From contig JAGTXZ010000020.1 in assembly GCA_018398575.1 (NCBI GenBank), forward strand, positions 434,001-498,000: DNA of 64,000 nucleotides. The letters are read 5' to 3'. Source of the DNA: Ampelomyces quisqualis (taxonomy: Eukaryota > Ascomycota > Dothideomycetes > Pleosporales > Phaeosphaeriaceae). Positions 44,898 to 55,943 of this stretch are shown one piece after another. The notes beneath the pieces were generated by a model. It saw nothing but the letters and a program-made list of their open reading frames with translations. It was not told the origin of the DNA and searched no databases. Both the position numbers and the translations under genes were made by a program. Each line of letters opens with the position of its first letter. Positions within the stretch are counted from its first letter, which is position 1.

Positions 44898-45600
44898 CGT
44901 GATTGGCGGTAGAGGCGCTGGTAGCTGGTGGTGAGGGAGTGTTGCGGAGCGAGCGCGTTCGATGTTCAGATGTCAACGTACCACCTGCCGATAGCTTCGT
45001 CACGTGCAGCTGTGCGTTCATTGCGAGAAACAGAGCTAACATTCTTCAAGCTAATTAGGCCTTTCTTTGGCAGGGCTGCAGCGACTTATACGTTTTCAGA
45101 ACAACTCGCAATGCTCAGACTCCATTCATTTGTCAAGCCTGCTGGTTTTGAGTGCTTGGTGAAGGACCGAGGCTACCATGTTCAAAATGCAGCAAGTCAT
45201 TAACAGGGAGTTTAGTGTATGAACAAGAGCAAAATGGCTCTGCATCATGATGATTTAGGAAGCGAGTACAATGTCGGAGCTTCGTGTGCACTACAATCTT
45301 CTCCCATCGGTAGCTTCTTACAGCATCAGTACGGTCCACTCTCACCTGTGCCTTCGCTGAACATGCGACTCTTGGCACAAACGGATCTCGATATCTGCCG
45401 AAGTAGAAACAGGTCTCTCACATTCACCTCAATTCTGATCTTGCTCCCATCACCTCGCGCTTGCGCGGCCTTGGGTTAAAGTCTGGCGATACACTTACCT
45501 AGTGACCTTTAAAACTCCCCCTCAGATCATCTCGACAACTCACTCGACGAGCAAAGTCCCATCCTCTCTCACAACTAAATTGATTTAAAGACCTGCAACT
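44898..45600. other. Divergent promoter, IDH1 / DUF7918 gene
   Basis: About 700 bp between divergent starts. Near the right end it is pyrimidine-rich (45510-45560), then reaches the ATG at 45601. No repeat or RNA gene seen. Confidence 0.6.
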
Positions 45601-47849
45601 ATGAAGGTCTTCGAGAAGGACACTGATCGATTTGCAGAGGTCCACGTCTTCGTGGAAGGCAACGTCAAGCCTCTAGGCGAGTATGGCGAGTATATTGATG
45701 CGAAAGACAAAGCAATCTGTTGCTATGTTCCCGTGGTAGAGGGCCACAAAGTCAAGATCAGAGGCAAGTTCACAGGCACCGTATGAATATCCATCTATGG
45801 CAACGACCCATAACCTGAAAATCATCAACAGACCTTGCGCATTGCGTACGATTCTGTGATCGATGGTGTGTACCGCAAAGCTGTTTCCTATGGCGCAAAA
45901 TCTGTGCATTGGCATCGGAACAAGAAACTCGAGGCAGAAACATTCCTCTGCAAGATCCCTCAAGGCATCATTGACACTCAAATGATTGTTGCCCCTTTGT
46001 CGGGAGCTATACCGAGTCAAGGTGAAGCAACGGAAACAGACGGTTCTATCGAACTCCGGGTGTACATCACGCGGCAGCTAGGCGTCGATTATGCCCTAAA
46101 AGACATCGAGACGTACCACAGCATAGGTAAAGACCATGGAAACGGCAGGGATCGCTCTATCTCTTTCAAGCTGGTGCCTCCAACCTTCGACATGGTGTTT
46201 GAGAAGAATTCTGCGCCGCTAGAGAAACATAAGTCGAACAAGAAGCTTCGCAACATGGACTCGAAACGTCCGGGAACAGAGCCATGGGCAATTTTCCGCT
46301 TCCATTACCGGAGTCAAGGTGAGCCCTTGTCACTGACCAGCTGTTGCTAGCTAACAGCTTCGAAGAGGCTATCACAGCACATGCTTTGAAAATGACGTAT
46401 GATCCTAACAGCAAGACCAAACTCGAGCCACATACTCTAAACCTTGAGCCTGTACCCTCGCTACTTGCAGGTGCAAAGCCAGATGGTGACGATGGAGATG
46501 ACTCGACACGAACATCTTCTGTAGCCCCTTCTGACGTACCCACCACGCCAATCAAGAGCGCATCGAAGGGAACCTCCGAACAGGTAAGAGAGAACACTGC
46601 CTTTACTTTGAAGGCCCCAGATCCCAACGTCACCTCGACTTGTCACTCAGACCATAAAAACCCCTCTACTAATCCCACCTCCTAGACTGTTGCTTCTGCC
46701 AAAAAAAACCAGTCTCAACTTGATTTTGCACCGAAACCCACATTCACTGCTGCGATGGCTACCGAGAAAGAGAGAACCCTATCTCCAGATCCCGCGCCCA
46801 GTCAGAGCGCGCAAAAGGCCGACAAGGATCTTCTCGCTCAAGTTTTCTCAAAGCCTGTACCGAAGCCATCGACCACAACTATGACGCCACCTGTATTCGA
46901 TAAGCCCGCGGCTAGCAGCCATGCAAACAGCACCGGCTCATCTCCTGCGGTCAACAAGATCACTGAGGCCACCAAGAGCGATATCAGTGCACGTCAGACG
47001 GCACACAAGGGCAGCGAAGAAGCAGTAAGCGGCAGCAAGACGCATGATCAGCCAGCGGAGAAGCATACCACGAAACCGATTGAAAAAGCGCGGTTGAGTG
47101 CCAACGACACCATCGTGGCGGATGCTTCCAAGAGTAAACCCACCGCTACCGTCAGCAATGGTGCCACAAAGACATCGAGTCTACCACAAACGGGCGCGAA
47201 GCCAACGGGCCGCACCGTGCCCAAGGCCACCCCTCTGATGGAAAAACCGTCCATCGCTTCCGTGGCCACTCCTGTTCCCACTACAGCGATTGCGCCGGCG
47301 CCTACTCTAGTCAAAGGTCCTACCAAGAAGAGACACCAGGTTATAGAACCGTCTACGAAGAAGCCTTCTACTACACCGATCACCACAGCTCCGATTACGC
47401 AGGATAAGCTAGCGGCACCTGCGCCATCTAAGATGCCTGCCAAGCGTGTCGGGGAGCCTACAAATGGTACAAACCCGGAGATCAAGCGTGCGAAGATCAC
47501 ACCTACGCTGCCTACTCCTACTCCTGCACCGACACTCACTTCAACCTTTCGTATCCATCCGGGCACGCCGAGCCCTCGTCCGTTCTCAATCGAGCGAAAG
47601 GTTGCCGAGCAGCGGAAGAAGCTTGAAGCGATGCGTCTGAAGCGTCTTGAGACGGCTAAGAAGCAGGAAGAGCTCGATAAGAAGATGGAGCCGTATAAGA
47701 AGCGTATGGCTGAGGAGCTTGAGCGTCTCGAGCGTGAGATGAGGGATGAGGAGGCTGCTGCTGCTGAGGATGAGGATCACCTCATGGCCAGTGAGGAGAT
47801 GCTCAAGGAATTTGAGATGGAAGATGGAGCAAAGCAGGTCGGAGTTTAG
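45601..47849 (+). CDS. DUF7918-type protein with disordered and coiled-coil tail
   Basis: Four exons (45601-45780, 45832-46318, 46351-46583, 46686-47849) give 687 aa. Residues 1-250 fit the fungal DUF7918 pattern: FAEVHVFVEGN, IRGKFTGT, LRIAYDSVIDGVYRKAV, and after an intermediate region PWAIFRFHYRS. The middle 300 residues are disordered, rich in Ser, Thr, Pro, Ala and Lys. The last 100 are a highly charged coiled coil (RKVAEQRKKLEAMRLKRL and RMAEELERLEREMRDEE). The role of DUF7918 is unknown. No signal peptide is seen; basic clusters such as KKRH and PEIKRAKI could be nuclear signals. The second intron, 46319-46350, is only 32 nt, but no other donor-acceptor pair keeps the frame from RSQ into ANSFEEAITAHAL. 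Confidence 0.78.
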
Positions 47850-48356
47850 GTGGCAGCGCCGGAATATAAGGCACAAAAGTGGTTGATGGAGTTTGGGAAG
47901 TGGGATGGGATGGTAAGGGCTGGATGATTTCGGTGCATTTTCGGGTCGGCAATTGAGCTTGGGATTGCTGAGCTAGTCGACTACTGCGGGCAATGAAGCA
48001 GCCATATGAGGTGATTTGGGCTCTAGTGGTGGCGATTTCGAGGCTGTGCGGTGGTAGGCAAATACTTTAGTAGTGATTCGGATCTTGCTAAATTTGCTGT
48101 AACAAAGCCAGGGGTTTCGGATCAACTCTTTTCGTATCCAAATTAGAACAGGATATCACAAAGTTGCTTTCAAGAATACTCATGGGGCCGTACTAAGCTT
48201 TGGGATCGTATTCAATGAGTGGAAATGAGGCATCTACACGTCGACTGGGTATCGGATAACAATCTTTGCCAGAAGAATAACTTGCGTATACCAAGTCTCA
48301 GGCACTATTCAACCATATTAGAACCGCCACAGATTCTAGCCCAAGAATTTATTCAT
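47850..48356. other. Convergent 3' intergenic region
   Basis: 3' UTRs of the DUF7918 gene (+) and the ISH1-like gene (-). No coding signal. Confidence 0.6.
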
Positions 48357-48881
48357 CTATTGACCTGGCGTCCTCTCACGAGCGACCCGCATGTTCGCCT
48401 TGATACGTTCCAGAAGCTCAGCAGTAGTCGCCAGAGGGGATGGATGAAGGTTCCTCTGTGTGACAGTTAGCATAGACGAACGTATCATACAATCTGCTTG
48501 ACCGTGGAAAACATGAAGCAACGACGTAGACTAGCAACGAAGCGTTATTCCAATTTCGTGACTTACATTGTTGAGCCATGTGATGCACTGGTCGTGCGTC
48601 CATGTGTCGGGATCTGACAGCAGATGAGCCAATGACTCCAAACTGTACCTATCGCTGCCACATACCACCAGTAGGATCTCTGCTTGGGAACAGATCTTGA
48701 CCCCAGATGCTCCATGCTGCGACGCCAGTAACGACCGCAGCAAATGCAAAGAAGGGGCCCTGACATACTATCAGTACATGACAACTCGTGCGAACACGAC
48801 ACCTACGATGACTAAGTAGTCCCAAGGTATCCATGATTCACTTACACGTTGGCTGGTAGCACGATCGAGTGCAGTCGGCAT
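48357..48881 (-). CDS. Small ISH1-motif membrane protein
   Basis: Four small exons (48881-48846, 48759-48666, 48613-48567, 48455-48357) give 91 aa: MPTALDRATSQR, a hydrophobic span (GPFFAFAAVVTGVAAWSIWG), a linker DLFPSRDPTGDPD, then TWTHDQCITWLNNRNLHPSP and ATTAELLERIKANM. The last part fits the ISH1/HeH-type motif (W-T-x-DxL-x-x-W-L ... ELLxxIKxN), found in fungal stress proteins of the nuclear envelope or membranes. One membrane anchor with a short helical domain is predicted. All three introns have good donors (GTAAGT, GTATGT, GTAAGT) and CAG acceptors. It is too fragmented to be found as one open frame. Function is not known. It shares a short divergent promoter with eL38. Confidence 0.75.
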
Positions 48882-49228
48882 GCTGAAGATTTGTGGCTAC
48901 TGCGCTTGGTCAAGGGAGGGTAGGGAAGGATGTATAGCTGGCAAGCTTTCGACTGTACTTTGTCCAAATAACCCGCGCTATTTGTGTATTATGTAGGTTC
49001 AAGGCAGCACTTTACACTCGCAAATATCTCCGCATCCTGAGAGTAGCGTTCATTGACGCCACACACGTCGTCACCCCACCATGCCGCGTTGGGCATCGTG
49101 CAGCACCGCCTCTCTGCAGCCCGTGCATCAAGCGAGAAGTCCACTCCACACGCCAAATTGCCCGGGCTGCGGAAGTTCACGATCACGACCGACTGAATAA
49201 TCTCAACCGACTCGTCAAATCAGCCAAG
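48882..49228. other. Short divergent promoter, ISH1-like / eL38
   Basis: About 350 bp serve both genes. No TATA or CCAAT stands out, and no coding signal is seen. Confidence 0.6.
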
Positions 49229-49732
49229 ATGCCTTCCGAAGTCTCCGATATCAAGCAGTTCATCGAGATCTGCAGGCGCAAAGATGCCAGCTGTACGTCT
49301 TACAATTTCTCTGTGGGTTGGAAATTCCGCAGAAGAGGAGGCAGAATGGTCATGGTGCGCCGGGACCATCGGACCACTCAGGAAGAAATGTGGAAGATTA
49401 CGATGAAGGAGGGACGCAATGCGACGAAGACGTTACTGACAATACTAAAGCTGCCCGCATAAAGAAGAACAAGAAGGTCAACAACATCAAGTTCAAGGTC
49501 CGATGCTCAAAGAACGTCTACACCCTCGTTCTTAAGGACACCGACAAGGCCGAGAAGCTCAAGCAGAGTCTGCCCCCGGGTACGCCTTCCTTACTACACA
49601 AGTGCACATTCGTATCGAACACACACTTCGTCTCGCACACTGAAAGCAGGGACAAGGCAGCTAACACCACATCCAGGTCTTACCATCTCCGACGTTGGAA
49701 AGAAGAACCCCAAGGGCAAGCACGCTGCATAA
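49229..49732 (+). CDS. rpl38: 60S ribosomal protein eL38
   Basis: Three exons (49229-49292, 49451-49579, 49677-49732) give 82 aa: MPSEVSDIKQFIEICRRKDA, then SSARIKKNKKVNNIKFKVRC, SKNVYTLVLKDTDKAEKLKQ and SLPPGLTISDVGKKNPKGKH, ending AA. This is ribosomal protein L38 of the cytosolic large subunit throughout its length, very basic as expected. Intron 1 is 158 nt and ends AAAG; intron 2 is 97 nt. Relatively long introns in a ribosomal-protein gene are usual in fungi. The ATG is the first in the transcript and the family start. It is converged upon by the metallo-beta-lactamase-fold gene, with only 235 bp between stops. Confidence 0.97.
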
Positions 49733-49967
49733 ATGGAATCGCGAGGATAGAAAAGTAGAGACAATGAGTGCGTGTTGGAGACGTCAGCGCACAAAGCACG
49801 ACGGCATGGCATGAGCGGACGGGCGTCAAACGGATAACCTTTCTTCTTCAATGGCATACCGAACCTCGTAAAAGAGAGTTCACCAGGAATGAACAAGTTC
49901 AAACTTCACACTGCGATGCAATGCTACGCTGGCTTCGTGTTCACATGATGATTTCCGAATGTCGACA

Positions 49968-51011
49968 CTACAACGCCCCCGCCTTATTTCTTTGCCTCAC
50001 ATTGAACTGGAACTGATCCTTGCGATCTAGATACACAACCTTGTTATCCAGGCCCGCCGCATGCACCGCCGTTTTGAAGTCGTCCAACGGGCTCAGAAAC
50101 ACGTCGTAATCGTCATAATGAATCGGAATCGTCAAGACCGGATTCACCAACTGCATCAACTGCACCCCCTGCTCCGCATCCATAGTTACCATGAGCAACG
50201 GCATCCTCGGACCAGGTATCGTCGTCCCACCGAGATGAACTAGCATCAAATCGATATTCCGATCCTTGTAGCGCACCGGAATCTCCCCGAGTTCGTCGAC
50301 CAAGAGCGTATCGCCCGAAACATAAATCCTATACCCATTCTCAAACGACGCGTAATTTCGCGGAACCGAATATCCCAACTCCACCATCCACCCATTCGTC
50401 GGCGGGACGGCGCCGAGAATCTCGTTGGCGACGTTCAGTGGCCCTGGTGGCACGTGTTTGCCCGGCATACCCGTGATCCTGAGACTGGGGTTGTTCGCCT
50501 CGGCCGAAACTTCTCCGCCCCCATCTACATGCAACACCATCGTCTCCCAAAAGTCCAACGCATGCACGTTGGTGAAACTGTCGTGGCCCTTGGACGTCAA
50601 ACACTCGTACGCATGTGGCGTCGTGATGATGGGAATGTCGCGTGTCAATTTCTCCTCGACGTGGCGGTCGAAGTGGTCTTCGTGGTAGTGGCTCAGGAAT
50701 ATCACGTCGATGCGCGGTAAGTCTTGGAGATTGACGGCTGGGTTGGTTTGGCGCGTGGCGCTGACGCCGGGGCCGAGATGCACGTGGTCGCCTGAGTGCA
50801 GGAAGTTGGGGTCGGTGAGGATGCGCAGACCGGCCCATTCGATTATCGTGGTGGCGGTGCCGACGAAGAAGAGGGATGCGTTTGTGGAGGCGTCTGGGGC
50901 ATTTGTTGGGTCGAGTTTGGTTTCTTTGGCGTCTGGGAGGGAGACGGGGATGGATGGGTTGTCTCTAGTGGGTGGGCCAGAAGATGAGGGCTTGAGTGTG
51001 AGGTGCTTCAT
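49968..51011 (-). CDS. Metallo-beta-lactamase-fold hydrolase (UlaG/NAPE-PLD-like)
   Basis: Single exon, 347 aa. The metal-binding motif is complete: LSHYHEDHFD, with H108, H110, D112 and H113. It is preceded by the strand pattern ASLFFVGTATTIIEWAGLRI and ILTDPNF and followed by TTPHAYE, the metal ligand loop YVSGDTLL and IPIHYDDYDVF. This arrangement is that of the UlaG / N-acyl-phosphatidylethanolamine phospholipase-D-like branch, which hydrolyses phosphodiester or lactone bonds. The substrate here is unknown. The first 30 residues are polar and have no targeting signal, so the cytosol is likely. The start is the first ATG of the frame. Confidence 0.88.
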   Translation of the reverse strand: MKHLTLKPSSSGPPTRDNPSIPVSLPDAKETKLDPTNAPDASTNASLFFVGTATTIIEWAGLRILTDPNFLHSGDHVHLGPGVSATRQTNPAVNLQDLPRIDVIFLSHYHEDHFDRHVEEKLTRDIPIITTPHAYECLTSKGHDSFTNVHALDFWETMVLHVDGGGEVSAEANNPSLRITGMPGKHVPPGPLNVANEILGAVPPTNGWMVELGYSVPRNYASFENGYRIYVSGDTLLVDELGEIPVRYKDRNIDLMLVHLGGTTIPGPRMPLLMVTMDAEQGVQLMQLVNPVLTIPIHYDDYDVFLSPLDDFKTAVHAAGLDNKVVYLDRKDQFQFNVRQRNKAGAL

Positions 51012-51612
51012 GGTTGCTGTTGCAGAGGAGTTGAGATTGGATTTTCCGAGATTGTATGGGGCAGAGATGATGGAGCTTTGTGCTTGAGTGAAGTCGTGCG
51101 TTTATTGCAATCAGAGTATATTGGAAAGCAAGAGAACAAGGCAAAGAACAAGAAGCGCACTTTGTCTGCATCGTAGAAAGACATGGTGATGAATAGTAGT
51201 GACGACACAACACCGTAATGATGGAGCTTCAAGCGGCAGGGTGTGCGAAGACGTTGCAAACACGTTGACTTGGGTCTGGTGCAGATTCGGACACATTCAT
51301 CTCGTTATGTGTAGACAAGCTAAGACATGATTGCACATGGAGGCTGTGTTGGAGTGAATACGCGTCGTGTTGCGAGGGGCTGTGTGGTGGAGCGTCTTTC
51401 CCATCCCTCGTGCTCGCATGAGCTGATCCCTGTCGATCACTGACCAGGGCAATGAACACCTGGCGAGACGGCAACATTGCTGGAAACATTCCTGTGAATC
51501 GCTTGCGGCGTCTTCCCAGATGGCATCTGTACATAGCTTGAAGTCCCGCAGGAATTGATGTTGGGACAGTGATGCTTGCCTGAACATAGCCTACGGTACC
51601 TCCAGCGCGTCC
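51012..51612. other. Divergent promoter, MBL-fold / GH47 genes
   Basis: About 600 bp between divergent starts. No motif stands out; no exon chain found. Confidence 0.55.
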
Positions 51613-53838
51613 ATGTACTCGACACGCGACCCGTTCAACCTTCGAACTAAAGCATCCCGCGCATCCCCAACCGCATTGTCCCTCCTCCAGTCCGCCGCCC
51701 AAAAGACGGTGCAGACGTCCTCGCAAGCTCTCGCCTCTACCAAGCAGGCGGTCGAGGCTACGAAACAGGCGCTCCAGGAATCCGACATGTCCTTCGCTGT
51801 CCCGCGCAACGTGCCCAACTTCGAGACCGCGCAGCGCCGCTTTGAGGATAATGTCTGGAATAAGGTCACTGGGAACGAGAAGGGTTTGCCAATGTACAAG
51901 GACAAGCCGTCAGGGAAGACTCATGGGTACGGCGTGAGTAGCCGGAGAGGGTTTCTAAGGAGCCGGAGAGGTGTTGGAATAGCTGTGCTGGTGGTGCTGG
52001 GTTTGATATACTGGTTCGCATGGTCAGGTGCGCCGACAGATCTGGCAGACCAATCTGGCGAGACTACAGAGAAAAGCTCAAATTGGGGCAGCTTCGGGGT
52101 CTCCGGGTCCGGCAAGAAGAAGAGTAAAATCGACTGGGAGAGGCGGAAGGAGGACGTCAAAAATGCCTTCTTATTGAGCTGGCACGCATATGAAAAGCAC
52201 GGATGGGGGTACGACGAATATTACCCCGTCTCCCGTAATGGTCGCTACATGGCGCAGCCCAATGGCATGGGCTGGATCATCGTGGACGCTCTGGACACCC
52301 TGATGCTCATGAACCTCACACAAGAGCTCAAGCACGCGCGCGAATGGGTCTCAACCACGTTGGACTATAACAAGAATCAAGATGTCAACACCTTCGAGAC
52401 GACGATCCGAATGCTGGGTGGTTTGCTCTCGGCTCACTATCTGCAAGAAACGCTCCCTGGCATGAAGCCAGATACGCAAAAAGATGAAGACTTGTGGTTG
52501 GAGAAGGCAGACGACCTGGCGGATCGTCTGATGGGCGCATACGAATCACCATCTGGTGTCCCGTGGGCCAGCATAATCCTCAAAGATGGCAAAGGCGAGG
52601 CTTCACATGCAGACGACGGTGCATCATCCACGGCAGAAGCGACAACCCTTCAGCTCGAAATGAAATACCTCGCATACCTCACCGGCGAAGGACATTACTG
52701 GCAGAAGGCTGAAAAAGTCATGGAAGTCGTCGACAACAACGGCGCAAAAGACGGTCTTCTTCCCATCTTCATCTACGCCGACCGCGGTACCTTCCGCGGT
52801 AACGAAATCCGCCTTGGAAGCAGAGGCGACAGCTACTACGAATACCTTATCAAACAGCACCTCCAAACCGGCGAGCCCATCTACCGCGACATGTGGGACG
52901 AATCCCTCGCGGGCGTAAAAAAGCATCTCCTCACCTACACCGCAAACTCGCACCTCACCGTCCTCGCCGAGCGCCCTTCCGGTCTCGATGGCAGCCTCCA
53001 CCCCAAAATGGACCACCTTGTCTGCTTCTACCCAGGCACCATCGCACTAGCGGCAACCGGTGGCCTCCCCCTATCCCAAGCCCGCAAACTGCCCTCATGG
53101 GGCAAACAACAGGAAGAAGACATCACGCTCGCCCGCGAACTCACAAAAACATGCATGGCCATGTACCGCGTCACACCCACGGGCCTCGCGCCTGAAATCG
53201 CACACTTCACACTCGCCGACCCGCCCTTGATGTACCACGACTTGATACGTCATTCCACCACGGACCTCGACCCCGCCGCGGACGACTGGAAAGCAGATTT
53301 CAACATCAAGCCCGCTGACGCACATAATCTGCAGCGACCCGAGACGGTGGAGAGTTTGTTCTACATGTGGCGCATCACAGGAGACGAGCTGTATCGCGAG
53401 TGGGGCTGGGAAATGTTCGAAGCATTTGTCAAACACACCATGGTCGAGAATGGCGGGGGGTTCACAAGTGTGGGCGACGTCATGACTGATCCGCCGCCCA
53501 AGAGGGATAACATGGAGAGTTTCTGGCTGGTATGTTGCTTCTTTCCCCATTTTGTTTTCCCCTTCGCTCCCAGTGTTTCATAGGCTCATTCTATACAATA
53601 GGCCGAAACGCTCAAATACTTCTACCTACTCTTCGGGCCAAACGATGTCTTGCCGCTGGATCAAATCGTGCTCAACACTGAAGCTCATCCGTTCCCGCGG
53701 TTTGATCCGAGCAAGAAGCGGTTTCACACGGGCTGGAAGAGGATCTCTAGAGATAAGGAGGGTAATCTTGTGCGTGAAAAGAAGGAGGAGGAAGGGCGGC
53801 CGGCGCATAAAGCCGGCGCAGGGGGACTTGATTATTAG
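51613..53838 (+). CDS. Class I alpha-1,2-mannosidase (GH47)
   Basis: Two exons (51613-53529 and 53602-53838) give 717 aa. It is a type II membrane protein: a long cytosolic N-terminus, one membrane span near residues 118-137 (GVGIAVLVVLGLIYWFAW), a stem, then the GH47 barrel from about residue 180 (KNAFLLSWHAYEKHGWGYDE). Family marks include GWIIVDALDTLMLM, FETTIRMLGGLLSAH, GSRGDSYYEYLIK, RPETVESLFYMWRITGD and, after the intron, FWLAETLKYFYLLF. The C-terminal THR of the Ca2+ site is recognisable as NTEAHPF. The enzyme trims alpha-1,2-mannose from N-glycans in the ER or Golgi. The long stem and N-terminus suggest a Golgi-type or ER mannosidase I relative. A Lys/Glu-rich tail follows the catalytic domain. 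Confidence 0.95.
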
Positions 53839-54288
53839 AGCTTCGCAGAAATTTTGTACGCGTACTTGTTAGCATCACAGGCGTCCTGACCATAGATTTG
53901 AAGTCCAAACAACATTTGTCAGCCGCATCATGAAGATCGATGGTTCGATGGATATTGTGAAGCGTGGTGACCGCCTGCCAGACTCCGTTGCTATGCTTGC
54001 TATCTTTGTCGTATATACCGTTGAAGTCGTAAGCATGAGAAAAATGAAATATATCAGTCATATCAGTCGTCTAAACGTTCGAGGGTGTAAGACATGTGGG
54101 TCTAGCAGATGCATGTCGTTCGTGTGTGGTGAAAATCGCGGATGATCAGCCGCGGAAGATTACTCTTTGAGTACAGAGCTTCTTCAAAGAGACTTGAATT
54201 CCTCATTCTCTATGCCGATGCGCGGCGGGCTCTTAGACTGCGACGATTTAGGTCGGTACGGGGAATGAGAGCGTCTATGATGCAAACG
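53839..54288. other. Convergent 3' intergenic region
   Basis: 3' UTRs of the GH47 gene (+) and the DEN1-like protease gene (-). No coding signal. Confidence 0.6.
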
Positions 54289-55273
54289 TCAGTGAATCGC
54301 TCTTTGCTGCCAGACTTTCAAAACGTACGATCGCCTCCTCTCTCCCTCCTTCTTCCTCTCATCGATCACCTTCAACATCTGCTTGCGCCCATCTCTCGCC
54401 TGGACATGCGTATCCTTCATGCTCATGCTGATCTTGCACGATGCATCTGCCCTCAATAACCTCTTGAGAAGCAAATGCTTCATGAGCACGCACACAAACA
54501 CACCGCAATCGCTGCCATTCTCCTGCTGCGGGCTGTCCAGCATCGGTATATAGCGCAACCTCTTCCCCAGCAATTGCTCCAGCTTCATAGTTGTAGATCG
54601 CGCTTCCCGGTCGTTGGAGTTGGACATGGAATCGTAGTGGAATGAGACGCCGTCGATTATGGAGACGAGAAGAAGTGACCAATGTGAACCACCTTCTGCC
54701 TGTGTGACGTCGACGTTGTCGTTGATTGGGAGGAAGACGTGTGTTGTTCCGTTGAAGTTGGGCAGGACTTCTATGAGGGTGAGCGGGTCGGGCGAGTTCA
54801 TGAGCATATACGACATGCTGGGCCGGAGTAGGACGATGGAGGCTTTGGGAAAGCCGTTGAGTTCCTCGCGCTCGATATATCTGGGGAAAACGCGTCAGGG
54901 CATACAGAGAGGGATTCTGTGAAGAACGGACTCTTGCCAGAATGCAATTGCCTAGGCCTGTTAGAACTGATATGCAGTGGTCATGGTGTCTGATACACGT
55001 ACATTATCAGTGAGCCAGTCGTCCTTGATACTATCGACATCTTCCCTTAGCACTGTTTCCTATTAGTTTTAGAGCACTTGGGGAGTGTGCGCGGTGTGGA
55101 AAGTCGCGGCGCATACTCACACCTCACGTCGTGATCTGGTCGAGTTAGTTACCATTCGTTTGCCAGAATGGGGACTGCGTCAACGCACAGGAAAGGTAGC
55201 CATCTTCCGGGTTCAAACTGTCCCCTAGATGTTTCCTCGCGCCATTGACGAGTCTCGAGAAACCGACCGGCAT
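54289..55273 (-). CDS. DEN1/SENP8-type deneddylase (C48 peptidase)
   Basis: Five exons (55273-55189, 55135-55121, 55052-55003, 54951-54932, 54880-54289) give 253 aa. Spliced, the N-terminal half reads GYLSYHDVRLLREDVDSIKD, then DWLTDNAIAFWQEYIEREEL and NGFPKASIVLLRPSMSYM, a continuous C48 protease core. The catalytic triad is His in GGSHWSLLL, Asp in FHYDSM and Cys in ENGSDCGVFVC, with the preceding Gln in the oxyanion position. Its size and the WLTDN start of the fold fit NEDD8-specific Den1/SENP8 (DenA in Aspergillus, important for development) better than the larger Ulp1/Ulp2 SUMO proteases. The last 40 residues are basic. Exons 2 and 4 are microexons of 15 and 20 nt, and intron 4 has a GTCCGT donor. 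The ATG lies 7 codons before a plausible conserved region, so the start is moderately sure. Confidence 0.86.
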
Positions 55274-55943
55274 GTTGGCAATTGTTCGATGTCGCGTAAA
55301 TCTTGGGGTAGTTTACAGACGTCACTTCAACACGCGTGGTTTGACTTGATTGCTTGAAGCCTCGTGATCGGTTTTCGGGTGCAATGGCAGGATCGGGTTT
55401 TGTAAGGCTGCAACGGGCAGATTTCGAGAATTTCGAGATCGGAATTCGGGTCATGCACGTAAGAAATCGTCGGGACGTCTGCCTTGTCCAACTGGGATAC
55501 GCAACGCAGGGTCGCGGGGCCACAACGCCCGCCGGAGATGACGTCGGCGCTTTACCTGATTGGTCGAATTGTCAAGAGAACATGGTGTTGCGAGTCTTTG
55601 CAGTGTGATGTTTGTGTTGTTCAAATTAATTGATTGTGCAATTCTTTCCTTAAATAAAATGCTGGACGTTCGATCCATCGACATCACAATATAATCCGGG
55701 TTTCACAGGTACCATCAGTGGAATGTCGTGCATGAGCGACATGGGCCAAGTGTTTATGTTCGGCTTCCGCGCAATTTTTGCAAGTTTCGATTGGTCTTTC
55801 CTTTCAGAGGCTCTCGTGTTGTCTAAGGCAAATATGCAGGCTGAAAGCTCCAGCTAGAGCCACCATACATGCAAGTGTGAGTTCTTGGCATCTGTACAAG
55901 TCTACTGCGGGCTCTTTAAAGACTTAACATCTCAGGCAGAAGC
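55274..55943. other. Intergenic region
   Basis: Promoter of the DEN1-like gene and 3' UTR of the aminotransferase gene, both on the minus strand. A 124-residue frame at 55149-55523 overlaps exon 1 of DEN1 but shows no domain and is not called. Confidence 0.55.

Noticed and set aside
55149..55523. 124-residue minus-strand frame at the DEN1 start
   Set aside because: A different frame over the same bases gives MPVGFSRL...GYLS, which splices exactly into the protease core.
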